Assembly: GCA_019925095.2 (NCBI GenBank)
Contig: CM034398.1
Span: forward strand, 4,045,001 to 4,109,000
DNA from: Dendrolimus kikuchii
Lineage: Eukaryota; Arthropoda; Insecta; Lepidoptera; Lasiocampidae
Length of the DNA stretch: 64,000 nt
Reading direction: 5' to 3'
The notes beneath the pieces were generated by a model. It was not told where the DNA came from, did not search any database, and was given only the letters and a program-made list of their open reading frames with translations. The position numbers and the translations under genes are program-made. Below are positions 42,598 through 55,495 of the stretch, piece after piece (within the stretch, counting starts at the first letter, position 1; every line of letters starts with the position of its first letter).

Positions 42598-42829
42598 TAC
42601 AAATTAATACTAAAACTAATAAAAGTAGGACAGTTTGAACAAGTATTTAAAATGTGTGTGTTTGACTGCTAATATATGAAAAAAAGAAATTAAACATTAC
42701 TGTAGTCATTCATTAAACTTTCACTAAGTCAAACAATGAATGCTCTGTTAGGGGCCATCTAAATTACCTACTTTATACGTTTTGGGGGCGGGGGCGTCAA
42801 AATATTTCCAACTCAAATTCAAATTGAAA

Positions 42830-43420
42830 TTCAAAAGTTTTTATTCAAAATAAGTTCCACTGGAGAACACTTTTTGACGGTCATACATGTAAGTTAAAAT
42901 TTAATTTTTTACTTCCTATTCTATGTACACCGCTTCGCAACGTGTTGATGCTGTAAAGGAGAAGAAGCGGCAAGAAACTCCCCAGCGACACGTCTAGCTA
43001 AATATTGTTTTTCTTTATATTTCATATTCTATTTATATCTCAAATTCTTTTTTTAATAAGTTTTGTACAGAAGTATGTTACAGAATCACTTTTTGAAGAA
43101 TTAATGGAGTTGTAGCAAACAATGCATACTCAATAAGACCAAGACAATAAAAGGAAAGAAAAATAATATTATAGTTATAATAATGACATGACGTGCTAAA
43201 ATGTTATGCTGCAATATGTCTCCACAAATTCCTTACAAGCATGGCAAGATAAAAAAAAAAGTTATACAAAATTTAGTATAAGAGGTTGGAGCGAGGTGCT
43301 ATGTAAATGAATTTTTGTCATTTAAGTATTCTTCAATAGTGTAGTATCCCTTTTTTAGCAAGATGCTTTTTAATTTAATTTTAAATTTAGTGAAAGGCAG
43401 ATCTAACATCTGCCATATAA
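42830..43420 (-). repeat. LINE 3'UTR-like repeat (family L), copy 2
   Basis: Reverse complement of 180-720 through its whole length, including the L module (about 42955-43003) and TTCTTCAATAGTGTAGTATC. An A/T tail with AAAAGTTTTTATTCAAAATA marks the 3' end. Confidence 0.65.
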
Positions 43421-43529
43421 CTCTATCTGTATCAGCAGTGTTTAAATCATTAAGAAATAATTTAAATGGAAATAAACCTAATTTAATAACATCTTAATGT
43501 AACATTGCAAATTATCTGATATCACCCTG

Positions 43530-43720
43530 GTCTAAAGTATGTCGCCATAACAACCTTGAGTTGTGTTCCGGCATTAGTGACCAGGTTCCAGTCCCCTTTA
43601 AGAGAGCAGCAGCGCATTTGTAGCACCTTTGGTGTTGCAAATGTCTATAGGCGATGGTAACCGCTTTCCATCAAATGGGCCGTCTGCTTGTCTGCTGAAC
43701 TCCTGCAATAAAAAAAAATT
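43530..43720 (+). mobile_element. SINE-like repeat S, 5'-truncated
   Basis: CTGGTCTAAAGTATGTCGCC through TCCTGCAATAAAAAAAA. Confidence 0.85.
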
Positions 43721-43754
43721 AAAAAAAATTGTGGATGGTCCCTTAGCTATACTT

Positions 43755-43953
43755 ATATTTATAATATTATAAAGGTAAAGTTTGTGAGTTTGTGACGTTG
43801 TAGGGGGTAATCTCTGGATCTACTAAACCGATTTTAAAAATTCTTCTACTGTTCGAAACCTACGTTAACAGGGTGTGTCATAGGCTATATAACATGACGC
43901 TATATACCATGGGAGCGGGACAGAGCGCGAGTGAAACCGCGCCGGGCCGCTAG
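43755..43953 (+). mobile_element. Helitron-like element
   Basis: TATTTATAATATTATAAAGG head, TGACGCTATATACCATGGGA body, and a CGGGCCGCTAG end before T. Short non-autonomous copy; exact start uncertain. Confidence 0.65.
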
Positions 43954-43984
43954 TTTATTATATACCTTTATATTTCTCAAACTC

Positions 43985-44540
43985 TGAAAGTACGCTTGAA
44001 GTTACCTGATCAGAGTGATGAAATCAATACTTTTCTTCCCCAGAAAGCGATCTTACCGGCTGCTAAAAGTTTACAAACTACGCGAGCCATGTCCAAACTT
44101 TTTATACAGCTTTTAAATAACAACATCAAATTGTAATTAGAAAATATCAACAATTTTCTAACATGATTTTATACTTATAAATTACTTTTCACTAAATTAT
44201 TATTTAATTTACATAAATTTGAGCTAATTTACTATCATGAATGTTAAAAGGATACTGGCTGGTAGAATGCCACAGAAAAATAAATTTACTTAACGGATAT
44301 TTGTATAAAATTAGTTCATCAGATTTAGAATGGATTTAACGCCTGATTTCACTTGAGAAGCAGTTGTAAGTTCAAAGTTTAACTTGTCAGGTTCTTATTT
44401 ACTTTCTTTATATTCGAAATGTAAAGCAGAGTGTTGAACTTGGGTCAAAGACCTATTTAGGCATTCAAAATATTAGCGCCCTCTCTGCGTTCGTGCGCGA
44501 AGACATCTCGTGCCTAAATAGGTTTCTTTCATCCTTTGAG
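43985..44540 (-). repeat. Repeat R, copy B
   Basis: Reverse complement of 46235-46810: CTGAAAGTACGCTTGAAGTT, ATTTATAAATTACTTTTCAC, TTTAACGCCTGATTTCACTT and CGTGCCTAAATAGGTTTCTT align in order. Confidence 0.65.
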
Positions 44541-44746
44541 CAGCATTCTATTATTTACCGTTTTCGCTTCAATATATATTTTTATATTACTAGCAAAAAG
44601 ATTTCTACTTTTATTCACCGAGTATCAGTTTAACAACGCGTTTGACATTCAATTGCCGGTAGTCTCAAAAGAGCAGTCATCCGTCTTTCCTGAGACGCGA
44701 CACGCCTCATTTCACTATTACACCGAACGAGCTAGTTAAATTCGCC

Positions 44747-44975
44747 AGGTGGTAGGGCACTTGCCCGACTGGATGGCTACCACCCCTGGTCTAAAGCTTG
44801 TCGCCATAACAACCTTGAGTTGTGTTCCGGCATTAGTGACCAGGTTCCAGTGATCCTTAAGAGAGCAGCAGCGCATTTGTCGCATCTTTGGTGTTGCAAA
44901 TGTCCATAGGCGATGGTAACCGTTTTCCATTAAGTGGGCCGTCTGCCTGTCTGCTGAACTCCTGCAATAAAAATA
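44747..44975 (+). mobile_element. SINE-like repeat S, 5'-truncated
   Basis: CAGGTGGTAGGGCACTTGCC through TCCTGCAATAAAAATAAA. Confidence 0.85.
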
Positions 44976-44979
44976 AAGA

Positions 44980-46005
<1,026 letters not shown>

Positions 46006-46234
46006 TTATGTATGTGTTACAATTTTCTTTGCGGCGCGATTCCCATAGTATATCGTAATTTTGACGTACATAGTATATTTGAATTTTTTAAAGATGATTT
46101 AAAATAGTTTGTGGAGTAAATCTATTCGGTCCTCACAAAACCAATTCCTACACCCCTATTAGGGTCATTATGAACTTGTACTAATGTAACATTGTTGCAT
46201 AATTACTTCTGTGCAAGAAATGATTGAGTATGTA

Positions 46235-46810
46235 ATAGTACATTGCTACACGAGAGGGGAAGTGGCATACAACCGTAGCGAAGGCGCTGATAATTCGAGT
46301 GCCTAAATAGGCCTTTCACCCGAGGTTAACACTGCTTATTGTTTCGAATATGAGGAAAGTAAATATAAAGTGATTACTTGAACAAACAAATACTTCTCTA
46401 ATAAAATCAGGCGTTAAATACATATCTAAATCTGAAGAAACGTCATCACGTACGTCACATATGAAATGTCAAGTATTTTTTTTCTGTGACACTACCAGCC
46501 AGTATTTTTTTGTCACTGATGATAGTATATATTTAGCTCAGATTTATGTAAATTAAATAATAATTTAATGAAAAGTAATTTATAAGTATAAAATGATGTT
46601 CCAACATTGTTGATATTTATTTATTATAATTTATGCCGCAAATTAACAGTGGCTGTAAATAAAGTTGGGACATGAGTCGCATCTATTATCTATGGTTCGC
46701 ATAGTTTTCTAAATTTTTTGACAGCAGGAAGAATCGCTTGCCAGGGATGAAAAGTGCTATTTTCAGCCCTGTGACTAGGCAACTCCAAGCGTACTTTCAG
46801 AATACGAGAA
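46235..46810 (+). repeat. Repeat R, copy C, uninterrupted
   Basis: Starts near GTAATAGTACATTGCTACAC, similar in its first bases to family P, and runs through GTGCCTAAATAGGCCTTTCA to CAACTCCAAGCGTACTTTCA. It gives the pre-insertion state for two insertions in copy A. No ORF. Confidence 0.7.
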
Positions 46811-46959
46811 TTGAAAAAATATTTTGCGATTCCCTAGCCTCCAGTGTTTTTAACTGATATATATTTTATTATGTAACAAATTCATAAAACATATTCGAAA
46901 TTAGATATTGACTAAATTTCATAATTAAATTCTTAAAACTATATATTTTTACAAGCTTT

Positions 46960-47260
46960 TATTTAGCGTGTATGTATGTAAGTTCGAGCGAAATCTTGCA
47001 AGATAAATTTGACCAACTTCCCGGTTTCCGATTGAGCTGAAATTTTGCACGCATATGTATATCGCGTGATAATGCAATAATGTGGTACCGTGGAGCTGAT
47101 CTGATGATGGAGTCGGAAGGTGGCCATAGGAACTCCTCTACTAAACAAGATAAACCCGTCGTGTTTGGGCTCGTTTTACTTGTCTTGGCTAGGCACTCTG
47201 CTGCTTGATGATATCCCAGGATCTCAAAAGCTTGTATTTAAAAACCCTTTTAAAATATAT
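46960..47260 (-). repeat. Repeat X, reverse copy
   Basis: Reverse complement of 31590-31900 (GAAATTTTGCACGCATATGT, CTGATGATGGAGTCGGAAGG). Confidence 0.6.
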
Positions 47261-47433
47261 AACGAATATAAAGGATGGTCTTATAGCTGAAATGCGATCG
47301 TAATTTTACGTTGCATGTCAAAACAATCTACAACATGGATGACTTTAGCGCCATCTGGCGAAAGAAAGCGGCCCTGCCTAATAGTCCCTGCTTAGTAGAG
47401 TATATGGGAGCAGCAATAGCATCCTGAACGTAA

Positions 47434-47829
47434 TCTATATATGTAAAAATCAAATGCTGTTCGTTAGTCTCGCTAAACTCGAGAACGGCTGGACTGATTT
47501 GGCTAATTTTGGTTTTGAATTATTTGTGGAAGTCCAGGGAAGGTTTAAAAGGTGAGTAAATATGAAAAAAAATGCTTGGAATATAGTAAAAACAACAATT
47601 TCGCTTTCCCTTAGAAACTATTCCTACCTGTCAAACATTTAATGTCGTCCCGTCGTTTAGAATTCAATTAAATGTAAAAGTCATTCAGAAATCAAATTAA
47701 ATTTAAAAGTGAAGTTTTCTTTTCATTTTTTTGGTTTTGAATGTCAAACGTTTGACGTTCGTCCCGTCGTTCAGAAATCAACGTTTTTATTTATTGATTC
47801 TCAGGCGGTACGAAGTTTGCCGGGGCTAG
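47434..47829 (+). mobile_element. Helitron, intact ends
   Basis: 396 bp from TCTATATATGTAAAAATC (after A) to TTTGCCGGGGCTAG (before T). Closely related to the minus-strand copy at 1993-2318. Confidence 0.8.
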
Positions 47830-48365
47830 TAGCCAACAAAGACGATAGTCCTCTGATGTTTGCACTCATGCAGAGGACCAAATCGTTATTTACTGTGAAG
47901 GGATGACCCTACCGGTTGGAGGAGCGAGATGGAATGCTCCTCTGTCTCAAAGGAAGATCTTCCAGCGAGGCCAATGTTATTCCTCGCAGGTCTAGGCCCA
48001 TCTGTTAGAGTTGAAATTTTGTATATATTTTTTGTATGTTTCTGGAAACGTTTGTGACACCAATTATTGCACAGCGCCATCTATTGGCTTATAAGTGTTC
48101 CACTACAACCGTAAATTACTAACACATATGTTTAAGCTCTATTAACTATAATATTTAACTTCGTTGTCTGTACATTTAAATATAATAATAATAAATTTAA
48201 CACATCAGAAATGATATCCATTCCGTGTATGTCAAACATTTATAGAGCTCGCTTATTATCTCCGTGTGTTTGTTTCAGAAACAATATAATGTAAAATCTG
48301 AGCAATATGTTTATTTTCATTGCTAGTCGAGTGTATTGTTACTTTCTACTTATGATAATGTATGT
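47830..48365. other. Unassigned sequence
   Basis: Nothing recognised beyond a SINE-like scrap GACCCTACCGGTTGGAGGAG near 47905. Confidence 0.3.
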
Positions 48366-48369
48366 CTTT

Positions 48370-48745
48370 GAAGACCACGGCTTGCTTGCGTGGGGCCTTA
48401 GGATGGTCAACACGTAGAGGGCCCTTGACAAATTTAATGTAAATGTGGCGTGACACTGGCCGGCGATTATCCCTGTCTACACCATATACTAATGCACCCG
48501 AGGACAAGCCCCGGCCAGTGTAGGACTATTGTGGGAAATTAGAACAAAAAGTACCGAGCTATTGGGGTGAACTGCTAATGGTACTAGGGGTCGCAATGTT
48601 CGGGGAACATGGAAAAATGGACAGACGGTGACTCGCCACTCCCTGCATGGGCCCCAAAAAATGCCATAGAAGACAAGGGCAACATGGGTGTGAGTGGTTA
48701 AGGGCTGTCGAGAGATGGGCCTTGCTACTTCTTTTTTATTGGTCT
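48370..48745 (+). repeat. Repeat W, copy 2, joined to an unassigned GC-rich segment
   Basis: 48370-48535 matches 20855-21000 (GGATGGTCAACACGTAGAGG, ATTATCCCTGTCTACACCAT). 48536-48745 is GC-rich, ends ACTTCTTTTTTATT, and has no partner in the window. Confidence 0.55.
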
Positions 48746-49009
48746 GCAAAATTGAATATAGATTATAAACATAGTTTTTATATATATTGACTAAACCGTT
48801 TCATATTTTAACACTATATTCGGTTTATACAAACACGGCATGCATAATATAATCGATTATCTACAGACTATGTATGTATGGTCTTAGAGCGATAAAAACA
48901 AAATATAAGTAGGTGTGACAATGTTAAGAAGATTTGGACAAACAAATGAACTTAAATAAGTACTAACTGTTCCCCGCGTATTCGCTGCAATTTTTTTAAG
49001 TTACGTCAC

Positions 49010-49140
49010 CAAATCACGATTGAAGAACAATACAATAAGCAAAATAATAAAGTGTACTCTCACAGTTCTAAAGAAGCTGAAGTGATCGGAAAGGTACAAC
49101 GTGGTAATTATCCTGCGTCAGTGATGGTTTGGCCCCAGCA
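49010..49140 (+). pseudogene. mariner-type transposase fragment
   Basis: The plus-strand frame encodes EEQYNKQNNKVYSHSSKEAE, then VIGKVQRGNYPASVMVWPQ. The Y-S/A-R-S-S-K-E-A...R-G-x-Y-P-A-S-V-M-V-W block is the conserved region leading to the second catalytic Asp of mariner transposases. The frame stays open to 49489, but the part after QQKELMAGLG is unrelated. No terminal repeats found. Confidence 0.7.
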
Positions 49141-49599
49141 AAAAGAACTTATGGCTGGACTAGGTATATGTACATTGTACATAGATAACACTTTATTGCT
49201 TACCAAATTGACAGTTGCAAAAATGCACGATTATAATACTGTCACGATAAAAACAGTAGGCATAAAATTATACATATTACTTTCCTTATTTATATGTTCT
49301 TCTTCTTGTAATGTTCTTGTATACAGGCAGGCACACGTGTCTTTGTTTCAAAAGGTGTTTTACAATTTAATGTCAGCGAATTTTTTTTTTGAATATGTTT
49401 ATTTTTGTTTTACTAATATGTATCATGAACATGTTTATTTTAATTTAAATAAAGCCCACGCTCGCATATTATTTAATGTCGATGTATAAAAATAGCCAAT
49501 GAAAGTGCTGTCGTGAGATGAAGAATTCATTCTGTTCTATCTACTCGTAAAGGCAGACTGTAAAATTTGTTTCTGAAAGTACAAAGTGTACGTATAAGT

Positions 49600-51905
49600 A
49601 ATTTAATTTGTTCTAAGAGCGAAGTTAACTGTCAAAGGAGAGCTAAACATTAATTTAGTTCTAGTGTAGGGTGTATGAATAGCACGCGTATACTTCGGAA
49701 CAATATTTCTAGAAAACTATACCATTTTGAGTGCTAAAAAGTGTGTTTCGACGTCACCCTATCATCAACATACATAAAATTTAACATTGCTTGAAAAGCA
49801 AAGTTAATTACCGAGGGAGACCTAAACATTAATTTAGTTCTAGTGTAGGGTGTGTGAATAGCACCCGTATACTTCGGAACAATATTTCCAGAAATGTAGA
49901 CCATTTTGAGTGCTAAAAAGTACGCTACGACGTCCCCCTATCATCAACATACATAAAATGTAATATTGCTTGAAAAGCAAAGTTAACTACCGAGGGAGAG
50001 CTAAACATTAATTTAGTTCTAGTATTGGGTGTGTGAATAGCACACGTATACTTCGGAACAATATTTCCAGAAATCTAGACCATTTTGAGTGCTAAAAAGT
50101 ATGCTACGACGTCCCCCTATCATCAACATACATAAAATTTAATATTGCTTGAAAAGCAAAGTTAACTACCGAAGGAGAGTTAAACATTAATTTAGTTCTA
50201 GTATTGGATGTGTGAATAGCACACGTATACTTCGGAACAATAGCTCCAAAAATCTAGACCATTTTGAGTGATAAAAAGTCTGCTACGACGTGACGTCCCT
50301 CTATCATCAACATACATAAAATTTAATATTGCTTGAAAAGCAAAGTTAACTACCGAAGGAGAGTTAAACATTAATTTATTTCTAGTATTGGTTGTGTGAA
50401 TAGCACACGTATACTTCGGAACAATATTTTCAGAAATCTAGACCTTTTTGAGTGCTAAAAAGCCTGCTACGACGTGGAAACTGATTGAAACGATTTACCC
50501 CTATCATCAACATACATAAAATTTAATATTGCTTGAAAAGCAAAGTTAACTACCGAAGGAGAGTTAAACATTAATTTAGTTCTAGTATTGGATGTGTGAA
50601 TAGCACACGTATACTTCGGAACAATAGCTCCAAAAATCTAGACCATTTTGAGTGATAAAAAGTCTGCTACGACGTGACGTCCCTCTATCATCAACATACA
50701 TAAAATTTAATATTGCTTGAAAAGCAAAGTTAACTACCGAAGGAGAGTTAAACATTAATTTATTTCTAGTATTGGTTGTGTGAATAGCACACGTATACTT
50801 CGGAACAATATTTTCAGAAATCTAGACCTTTTTGAGTGCTAAAAAGCCTGCTACGACGTGACGTTCCCCTATCATCAACATACATAAAATTTAATATTGC
50901 TTGAAAAGCAAAGTTAACTACCGAAGGAGAGTTAAACATTAATTTAGTTCTAGTATTGGGTGTGTGAATAGCACACGTATACTTCGGAACAATATTTTCA
51001 GAAATCTAGACCATTTTGAGTGCTAAAAAGCCTGCTACGACGTCCCCCTATCATCAACATACATAAAATTTAACATTGCTTGAAAAGCAAAGTTAACTAC
51101 CGAAGAAGAGTTAAACATTAATTTATTTCTAGTATTGGCTGTGTGAATAGCACACGTATAATTCGGAATAATATTTTCAGAAATCTAGACTATTTTGAGT
51201 GCTAAAAAGCCTGCTACGACGTGACGTCCCCCTATCATTAACATACATAAAATTTAATATTGCTTGAAAAGCAAAGTTAACTACCGAAGGAGAGTTAAAC
51301 ATTAATTTAGTTCTAGTGTAGGATGTCTGAATATTACATGTATACTTCAGAATAATATTTTCTTAATTTATTCGCGACTAGTACACATGATAAAACTACG
51401 TTTTAACAGTTTCAATCGCGGTAATTTATTAAATTTTTATAATTCCGACGTTTCGGCCATTTTTCAGTGGCCGAGATCACGGAAGACAAAGATGTCAAGT
51501 GTCAATGAGTATTGTTCAAGTTTTATTTAGTCTACCGCCAACTTATTCATTTTAATTATTTAGTTTTAATTTTTATTTATGGTTGTTATTTACTCTATGG
51601 GAACCTAATCTAATTTACCAACGCTTCGCAACATGTTGTGGCTTGAAGAGAAGAAGCAGCGCAAGAAACTCTTCAGCTTACATGCCTAACTTTAATAATT
51701 TTATATAATATTAAATTACAATAGCCGTGATCACGGCCACTGAAAACTGGCCAAAACGTCGGAATAATAAAAATCAAATAGATTACCGCGCTTAAAACCG
51801 TTAAAAAGTAGTTTTATTAGAATAATATTTTGTAAAAACTACCCCATTTTGCGGAATAAAAAGTATTCTAGAACCGTCCATATCGTCAACATACGTGTAC
51901 AGTCG
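49600..51905. repeat. Tandem array, about 180-bp unit, some 11 copies
   Basis: The motif AAAGTTAACTACCG recurs at about 49799, 49978, 50158, 50342, 50542, 50726, 50909, 51088 and 51272, with a diverged first copy at ~49620. Spacings are 179-200 bp. Each unit contains ACATTAATTTAGTTCTAGT, ACGTATACTTCGGAACAATA, GACCATTTTGAGTGCTAAAA and CCTATCATCAACATACATAA. The last unit is split by the Penelope-derived insertion 51362-51818 and ends near 51905. Confidence 0.95.
51362..51818 (-). mobile_element. Penelope-derived insertion with inverted ends
   Basis: Minus-strand Penelope 3'UTR, flanked by a perfect 13-bp duplication AGAATAATATTTT (51349-51361 and 51819-51831). At its upstream end (51725-51818) it carries a second, inverted copy of the element's last ~95 bp (CCGTGATCACGGCCACTGAA to GTAGTTTTATT). 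The two ends are thus inverted repeats, as reported for the terminal structures of Penelope-like elements. Confidence 0.85.
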
Positions 51906-52300
51906 CCTCAAGGCCACCAGAAGCCACAGATGTCTACCCAAAGCCCAAGATGGCCACCGAACGGCAATGAATGGCTAACTAAGCCGCAGACGAAGCCAAC
52001 GCAAAGCCTGCGAAGGCCATCGGATGCCGCAGACTGGCCAGAAAGCCAGAAGGCTCCAATGGCTCCAAACCCCACCACCGATGGGTAGTTGTCCGTCGAA
52101 AAGAAGCCGGGGCAAAGAGGTTTTCCTCGAGGCCCCAACCTCCTCGCCGCCTCAAATGGCCAAGAGGTAGTAGACCACCAACAGTCGCCTCAAGGTAATC
52201 TGAGGGCCAAAAGAGCCCGTCTTTGCAGATTCATATGATAAACATGACAAGTATTACAATAAAGTGCCTTATGCTATGTCTTACAACTACCAGTATGTCT
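51906..52300. other. GC-rich unassigned segment next to the tandem array
   Basis: ACAGTCGCCTCAAGG occurs at both ~51898 and ~52181. The intervening 280 bp is GC-rich and has open frames on both strands without recognisable domains. It may be the non-repetitive part of the element that carries the array. Confidence 0.35.
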
Positions 52301-52307
52301 AGAAACG

Positions 52308-52622
52308 TCAATTCTCTAAACTCAACCACTTCAGGTCCTCTGGTCTCCAGCTTATCCGTTGCCCTCTGTACTCATTAGAGCCATCTTCCAATGACGCCGC
52401 GTTGTCTACCAGTAAACCTTGTGTAGTCAAAGAGTGAACATAGCGTGTTCCACGAATTACCGAGTAGTCTGTTAACGATTGGTACTTCATACGTGAATCA
52501 CTTTGAGCACTTATCACTAAGTGGTTCACTTGATATCCGCGCGTGGAGAATTTGCGAGCGACGCGATTCGGTTCTGGTAATTTTGTACAGAAATAAAACT
52601 TTTTCAGTACATATTTGAACAT
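52308..52622 (-). other. Unassigned 104-codon open frame
   Basis: The minus-strand frame includes ARKFSTRGYQVNHLVISAQS, RYVHSLTTQGLLVDNAAS and EYRGQRISWRPEDLKWLSLE. It is of balanced composition and could be a fragment of a TE protein or an exon, but I recognise no family and see no good splice sites. Not part of the receptor gene as far as I can tell. Confidence 0.25.
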
Positions 52623-52639
52623 GCTTCTGTTTTTGTCAT

Positions 52640-53010
52640 TCGCTGAATTACAAGATACTCCTTTCTATAGTGTTTAATCATCGACTTCGGGATTTTTGAA
52701 AAGAAGACCCTCAAATAGTACTTTCGTGACCAAACTGATTTTGATACCTACATACATTATTTCTCAAGCAATAGACTACACTTTTCAAAAAAAAATCTCA
52801 TACTAGAAATGATTGGTGGCAGAAGCATCTAGATTCTATGAATTTGACACTGTCTTTAAAAACTATCGAAGTATCGTGATTACAATGTATTTAATAACAA
52901 TCGCCTTATTAATCGTGAACGAGGAAGAAACAAACTCACTAATAAATGTATACATTTTAGTAGACATGTCTACGTGTCTGTTTAGTAATTATTGATGTTA
53001 TTATTCTTAC
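52640..53010 (-). other. Intron sequence next to host exon, nothing recognised
   Basis: Starts with the GTAAGA donor at 53010-53005. No repeat recognised. Confidence 0.5.
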
Positions 53011-53533
53011 CTGACTCCTTCTATAAGCACTCAAGAATCCAACAGTGACAGTCTTCTCACTTTTATTGCCAGCAGCACAAGACTTCGCACCACCGCAATC
53101 AGCTTTCACCAAATCGTAAAGGTTATCACCATCACCCACCATATCATTAACAGGAGTCCCTATAAGGTTTGCTGTTACACTCGAATATACATTATTTAAA
53201 TATATCGAATCTAGAATATTGGTAGCATGTTCTTCAACTTCTGTACCGTTAACAACATCACATTTTTTATTATCATCAGAATTGATATAATTAGGTTTCT
53301 CTGTGTTAATATCTTTATTTGAAGCATTGTTAAATTCATCTGTCTCGTTGTATATTGCTTCGTTATCTTTGGTATATTCTATGATGGTAACGTTTTTAAT
53401 TGCTATACCATTTTCGTCAATATTAGTTGAATTATTGCGGTTTCTGGCACTCGCTTCTGTGCATAGTATGGATAGCAGGTATATCAATGTCATGTAAGAC
53501 ATTTTGATTAATTCATCGTTTCATTGATGAGAT
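53011..53533 (-). CDS. Host gene exon with start codon: N-terminus of a receptor guanylate cyclase-like protein
   Basis: The coding part runs from the ATG at 53502 down to 53011 (164 codons, phase 0). Residues 1-19 form a signal peptide (MSYMTLIYLLSILCTEASA). The next ~110 residues are acidic, Asn-rich and low in complexity, with several N-X-S/T sequons (NNS, NVT, NET, NAS, NGT, NKS), as expected of a glycosylated ectodomain. The exon ends with TVTVGFLSAY, the first beta-strand pattern of ANF-receptor domains, followed by CAG and a strong GTAAGA splice donor. Upstream, a pyrimidine-rich tract and TTTTGCAG acceptor precede position 53533, so this is an internal exon carrying 31 nt of 5'UTR. 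The next exon in frame is at 21034-21179. The receptor guanylate cyclase assignment rests on all three exons together; the N-terminal linker alone is not diagnostic. Confidence 0.8.
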
Positions 53534-53623
53534 CTGCAAAAGATGAGAGAAAAAGTTGGATTAGCCGAGATTTTTTGCAAAGTTAAGCTAGCAAGTGAAA
53601 GAAGATTATTAGGTATGAGCCAT

Positions 53624-53957
53624 TGTGTATTGTAATCTTTTATGGCAGTCATTAGCCAGGTGTGTCGAACTGATTCTAACGTGGTCACGTGGTCGGGCAG
53701 ACATATTGTATCGGTGCAATATAAATGGCCCAATAGAGAGATCGGCAGTCGGGCGATAACCAGCCGTGAGGCAAGACTTGTGTACATTCGGTAAATTATT
53801 TAGTGACGGACTTTGCGCGTGTTATTGAATCGTGCTTTACGTTTGGACTGGTTGTGTTCAATTATATTTGTACCTGTGTTATACGTGTTTGTATAGTTCT
53901 AATAAATTCTATAGTAATTCCAACGGCATTTTAATTCGAGTCCTGTAACTCGTAACT
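53624..53957 (+). mobile_element. LTR (family 1), 5'-truncated
   Basis: From TGTGTATTGTAATCTTTTAT to CTGTAACTCGTAACT, collinear with 26690-27018. It lies only ~90 bp upstream of the host exon's splice acceptor, within intron 1. Confidence 0.75.
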
Positions 53958-54134
53958 ATATGTTTTTGTATTAAAAGTGTCTTAACCCTATATTTAAATA
54001 TATTAACAGTTGTTATATTCAAAAGATCATCTGGTAGAAGGTTGTACAGTTTTGATGCCATTCAAAATATACTTTTATTTAAATAAGCCGTTTTGTTTAG
54101 CGGACAACACATTATTTTTTTATTAGTATTTTTT

Positions 54135-54392
54135 TACCACGCCTATGGACATTTGCAACACCAAAGGTGCTACAAATACGCTGCTGCCCTCTTAAGGCAG
54201 ATTGGAACCTGGTCACTAATGCTGGAATACAACTCAAAGTTGTTATGGCGGCATACTCTAGACCAGGGGTTGTCACCATCCAGTCGAGCAAATAACCTAC
54301 CACCTGGCTGTAGATTGTTTTCTCGCCTCTTACAACAGGCCGCCTGGCCGCAGGAAATTGTATTCTTTCTCCGTTCCTGCACGGATAAAATC
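54135..54392 (-). mobile_element. SINE-like repeat S, 3' end lost
   Basis: CGCCTATGGACATTTGCAAC to TCCTGCACGGATAAAA on plus. The poly(A)-side ~60 bp is replaced by unrelated T-rich sequence. Confidence 0.8.
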
Positions 54393-54724
54393 AAAAATGT
54401 AAAAAAATGTCAATCACCAAAAATTTTTTTAACACTTTTTTAATTCGTAATAGGTACATACTGCGATAAAACAATGAAAATTCTAAAACACTTTTCTGTA
54501 AACAGCACTGGTCGGACGTAATATTGCAAATCATAAAATCCAATCTACTCTTGCTTGAAGTGCACGTGAATCGGATTATTGCTTATTTCAATTTTATAGG
54601 CGAACTTGTTGAAACGCAGAATTGAATAGAAAATCTTTATGACATCAGAGAGTGTATGTTTTATATTGAAACCTGTGCGTAACTCTTGTTTAAAGAACAG
54701 GCGTGAATACAGGTTACATTGTAT

Positions 54725-55199
54725 TGTTACAACTTAGGCCCCGACAAAGCAAATTCCACGTACACATCTGTTAAAGCACATTTTATTTTATTCGTCTTCT
54801 TTTGTTCACTTATTTATTGTAGAGAATAGTCTATTGTCCTATTGTACTCACTCAGGAGCATAATTAGCCAGGTATTGCGGATTACAAGTACAAGCTAATT
54901 CTAGGACATTGTGTCGACGTTGCCGGGCGGGCACATTTGCATTTGTGAAGTATAAAACGACGGCCTGATTGAGAGAGGAGTCAGTTGAGCTACAACTACG
55001 ATACAGGCGTGACGTGTGTAGATTCGGAAATCTAATAGTGACGGACTTTGCGCGTTTGATTGAATTTCGACCTTCTGCATTACGTTTGGATTTGTTGTGT
55101 TCGGTTATATTTGTACCTGTGTTATACGTGTTTGTATAGTTCGAATAAACTATAATAGTTCTAACGGGATTTTAATTCGAGTCCCGCAAATTCGTAACA
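54725..55199 (+). mobile_element. Solo LTR (family 1), best preserved
   Basis: 475 bp from TGTTACAACTTAGGCC to CAAATTCGTAACA, with a perfect 4-bp duplication GTAT (54721-54724 and 55200-55203). A TATA box (GTATAAAACGACGG, ~54950) is followed ~190 bp later by GAATAAAC, giving the U3-R-U5 order and the plus-strand orientation. Confidence 0.88.
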
Positions 55200-55204
55200 G
55201 TATT

Positions 55205-55482
55205 ATATTTTTATGTCGATGCTATTTGCCCTCAGAAGATTTACTCTATTTTATATCGCAAACTATCCCATCCAAAAGTATCTATGCCCATTGTCGGTAT
55301 TCAAAATTCTAAAACCCGATTGATATTTTTAAATTCGTAATATCTTTTGAATGGAATGTCCGATTTGAATAATTTAAAAAGTAGTCTACAGGTATTAAAG
55401 TCTTGAATACGCAATCATTTATTTGGATAAGAATTAATACAAAAAAGGTATGTATAACATGGTCTGATTTTGGTCGGCATTT
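55205..55482. other. Unassigned sequence
   Basis: A Helitron-type block TTTGAATGGAATGTCCGATT near 55338; otherwise nothing. Confidence 0.35.
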
Positions 55483-55495
55483 CTATCAACTTTTA

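Noticed and set aside
49141..49489. Continuation of the mariner transposase frame
   Set aside because: After ~49140 the translation loses all transposase similarity and becomes hydrophobic, biased sequence; no DD(34)D residues follow.
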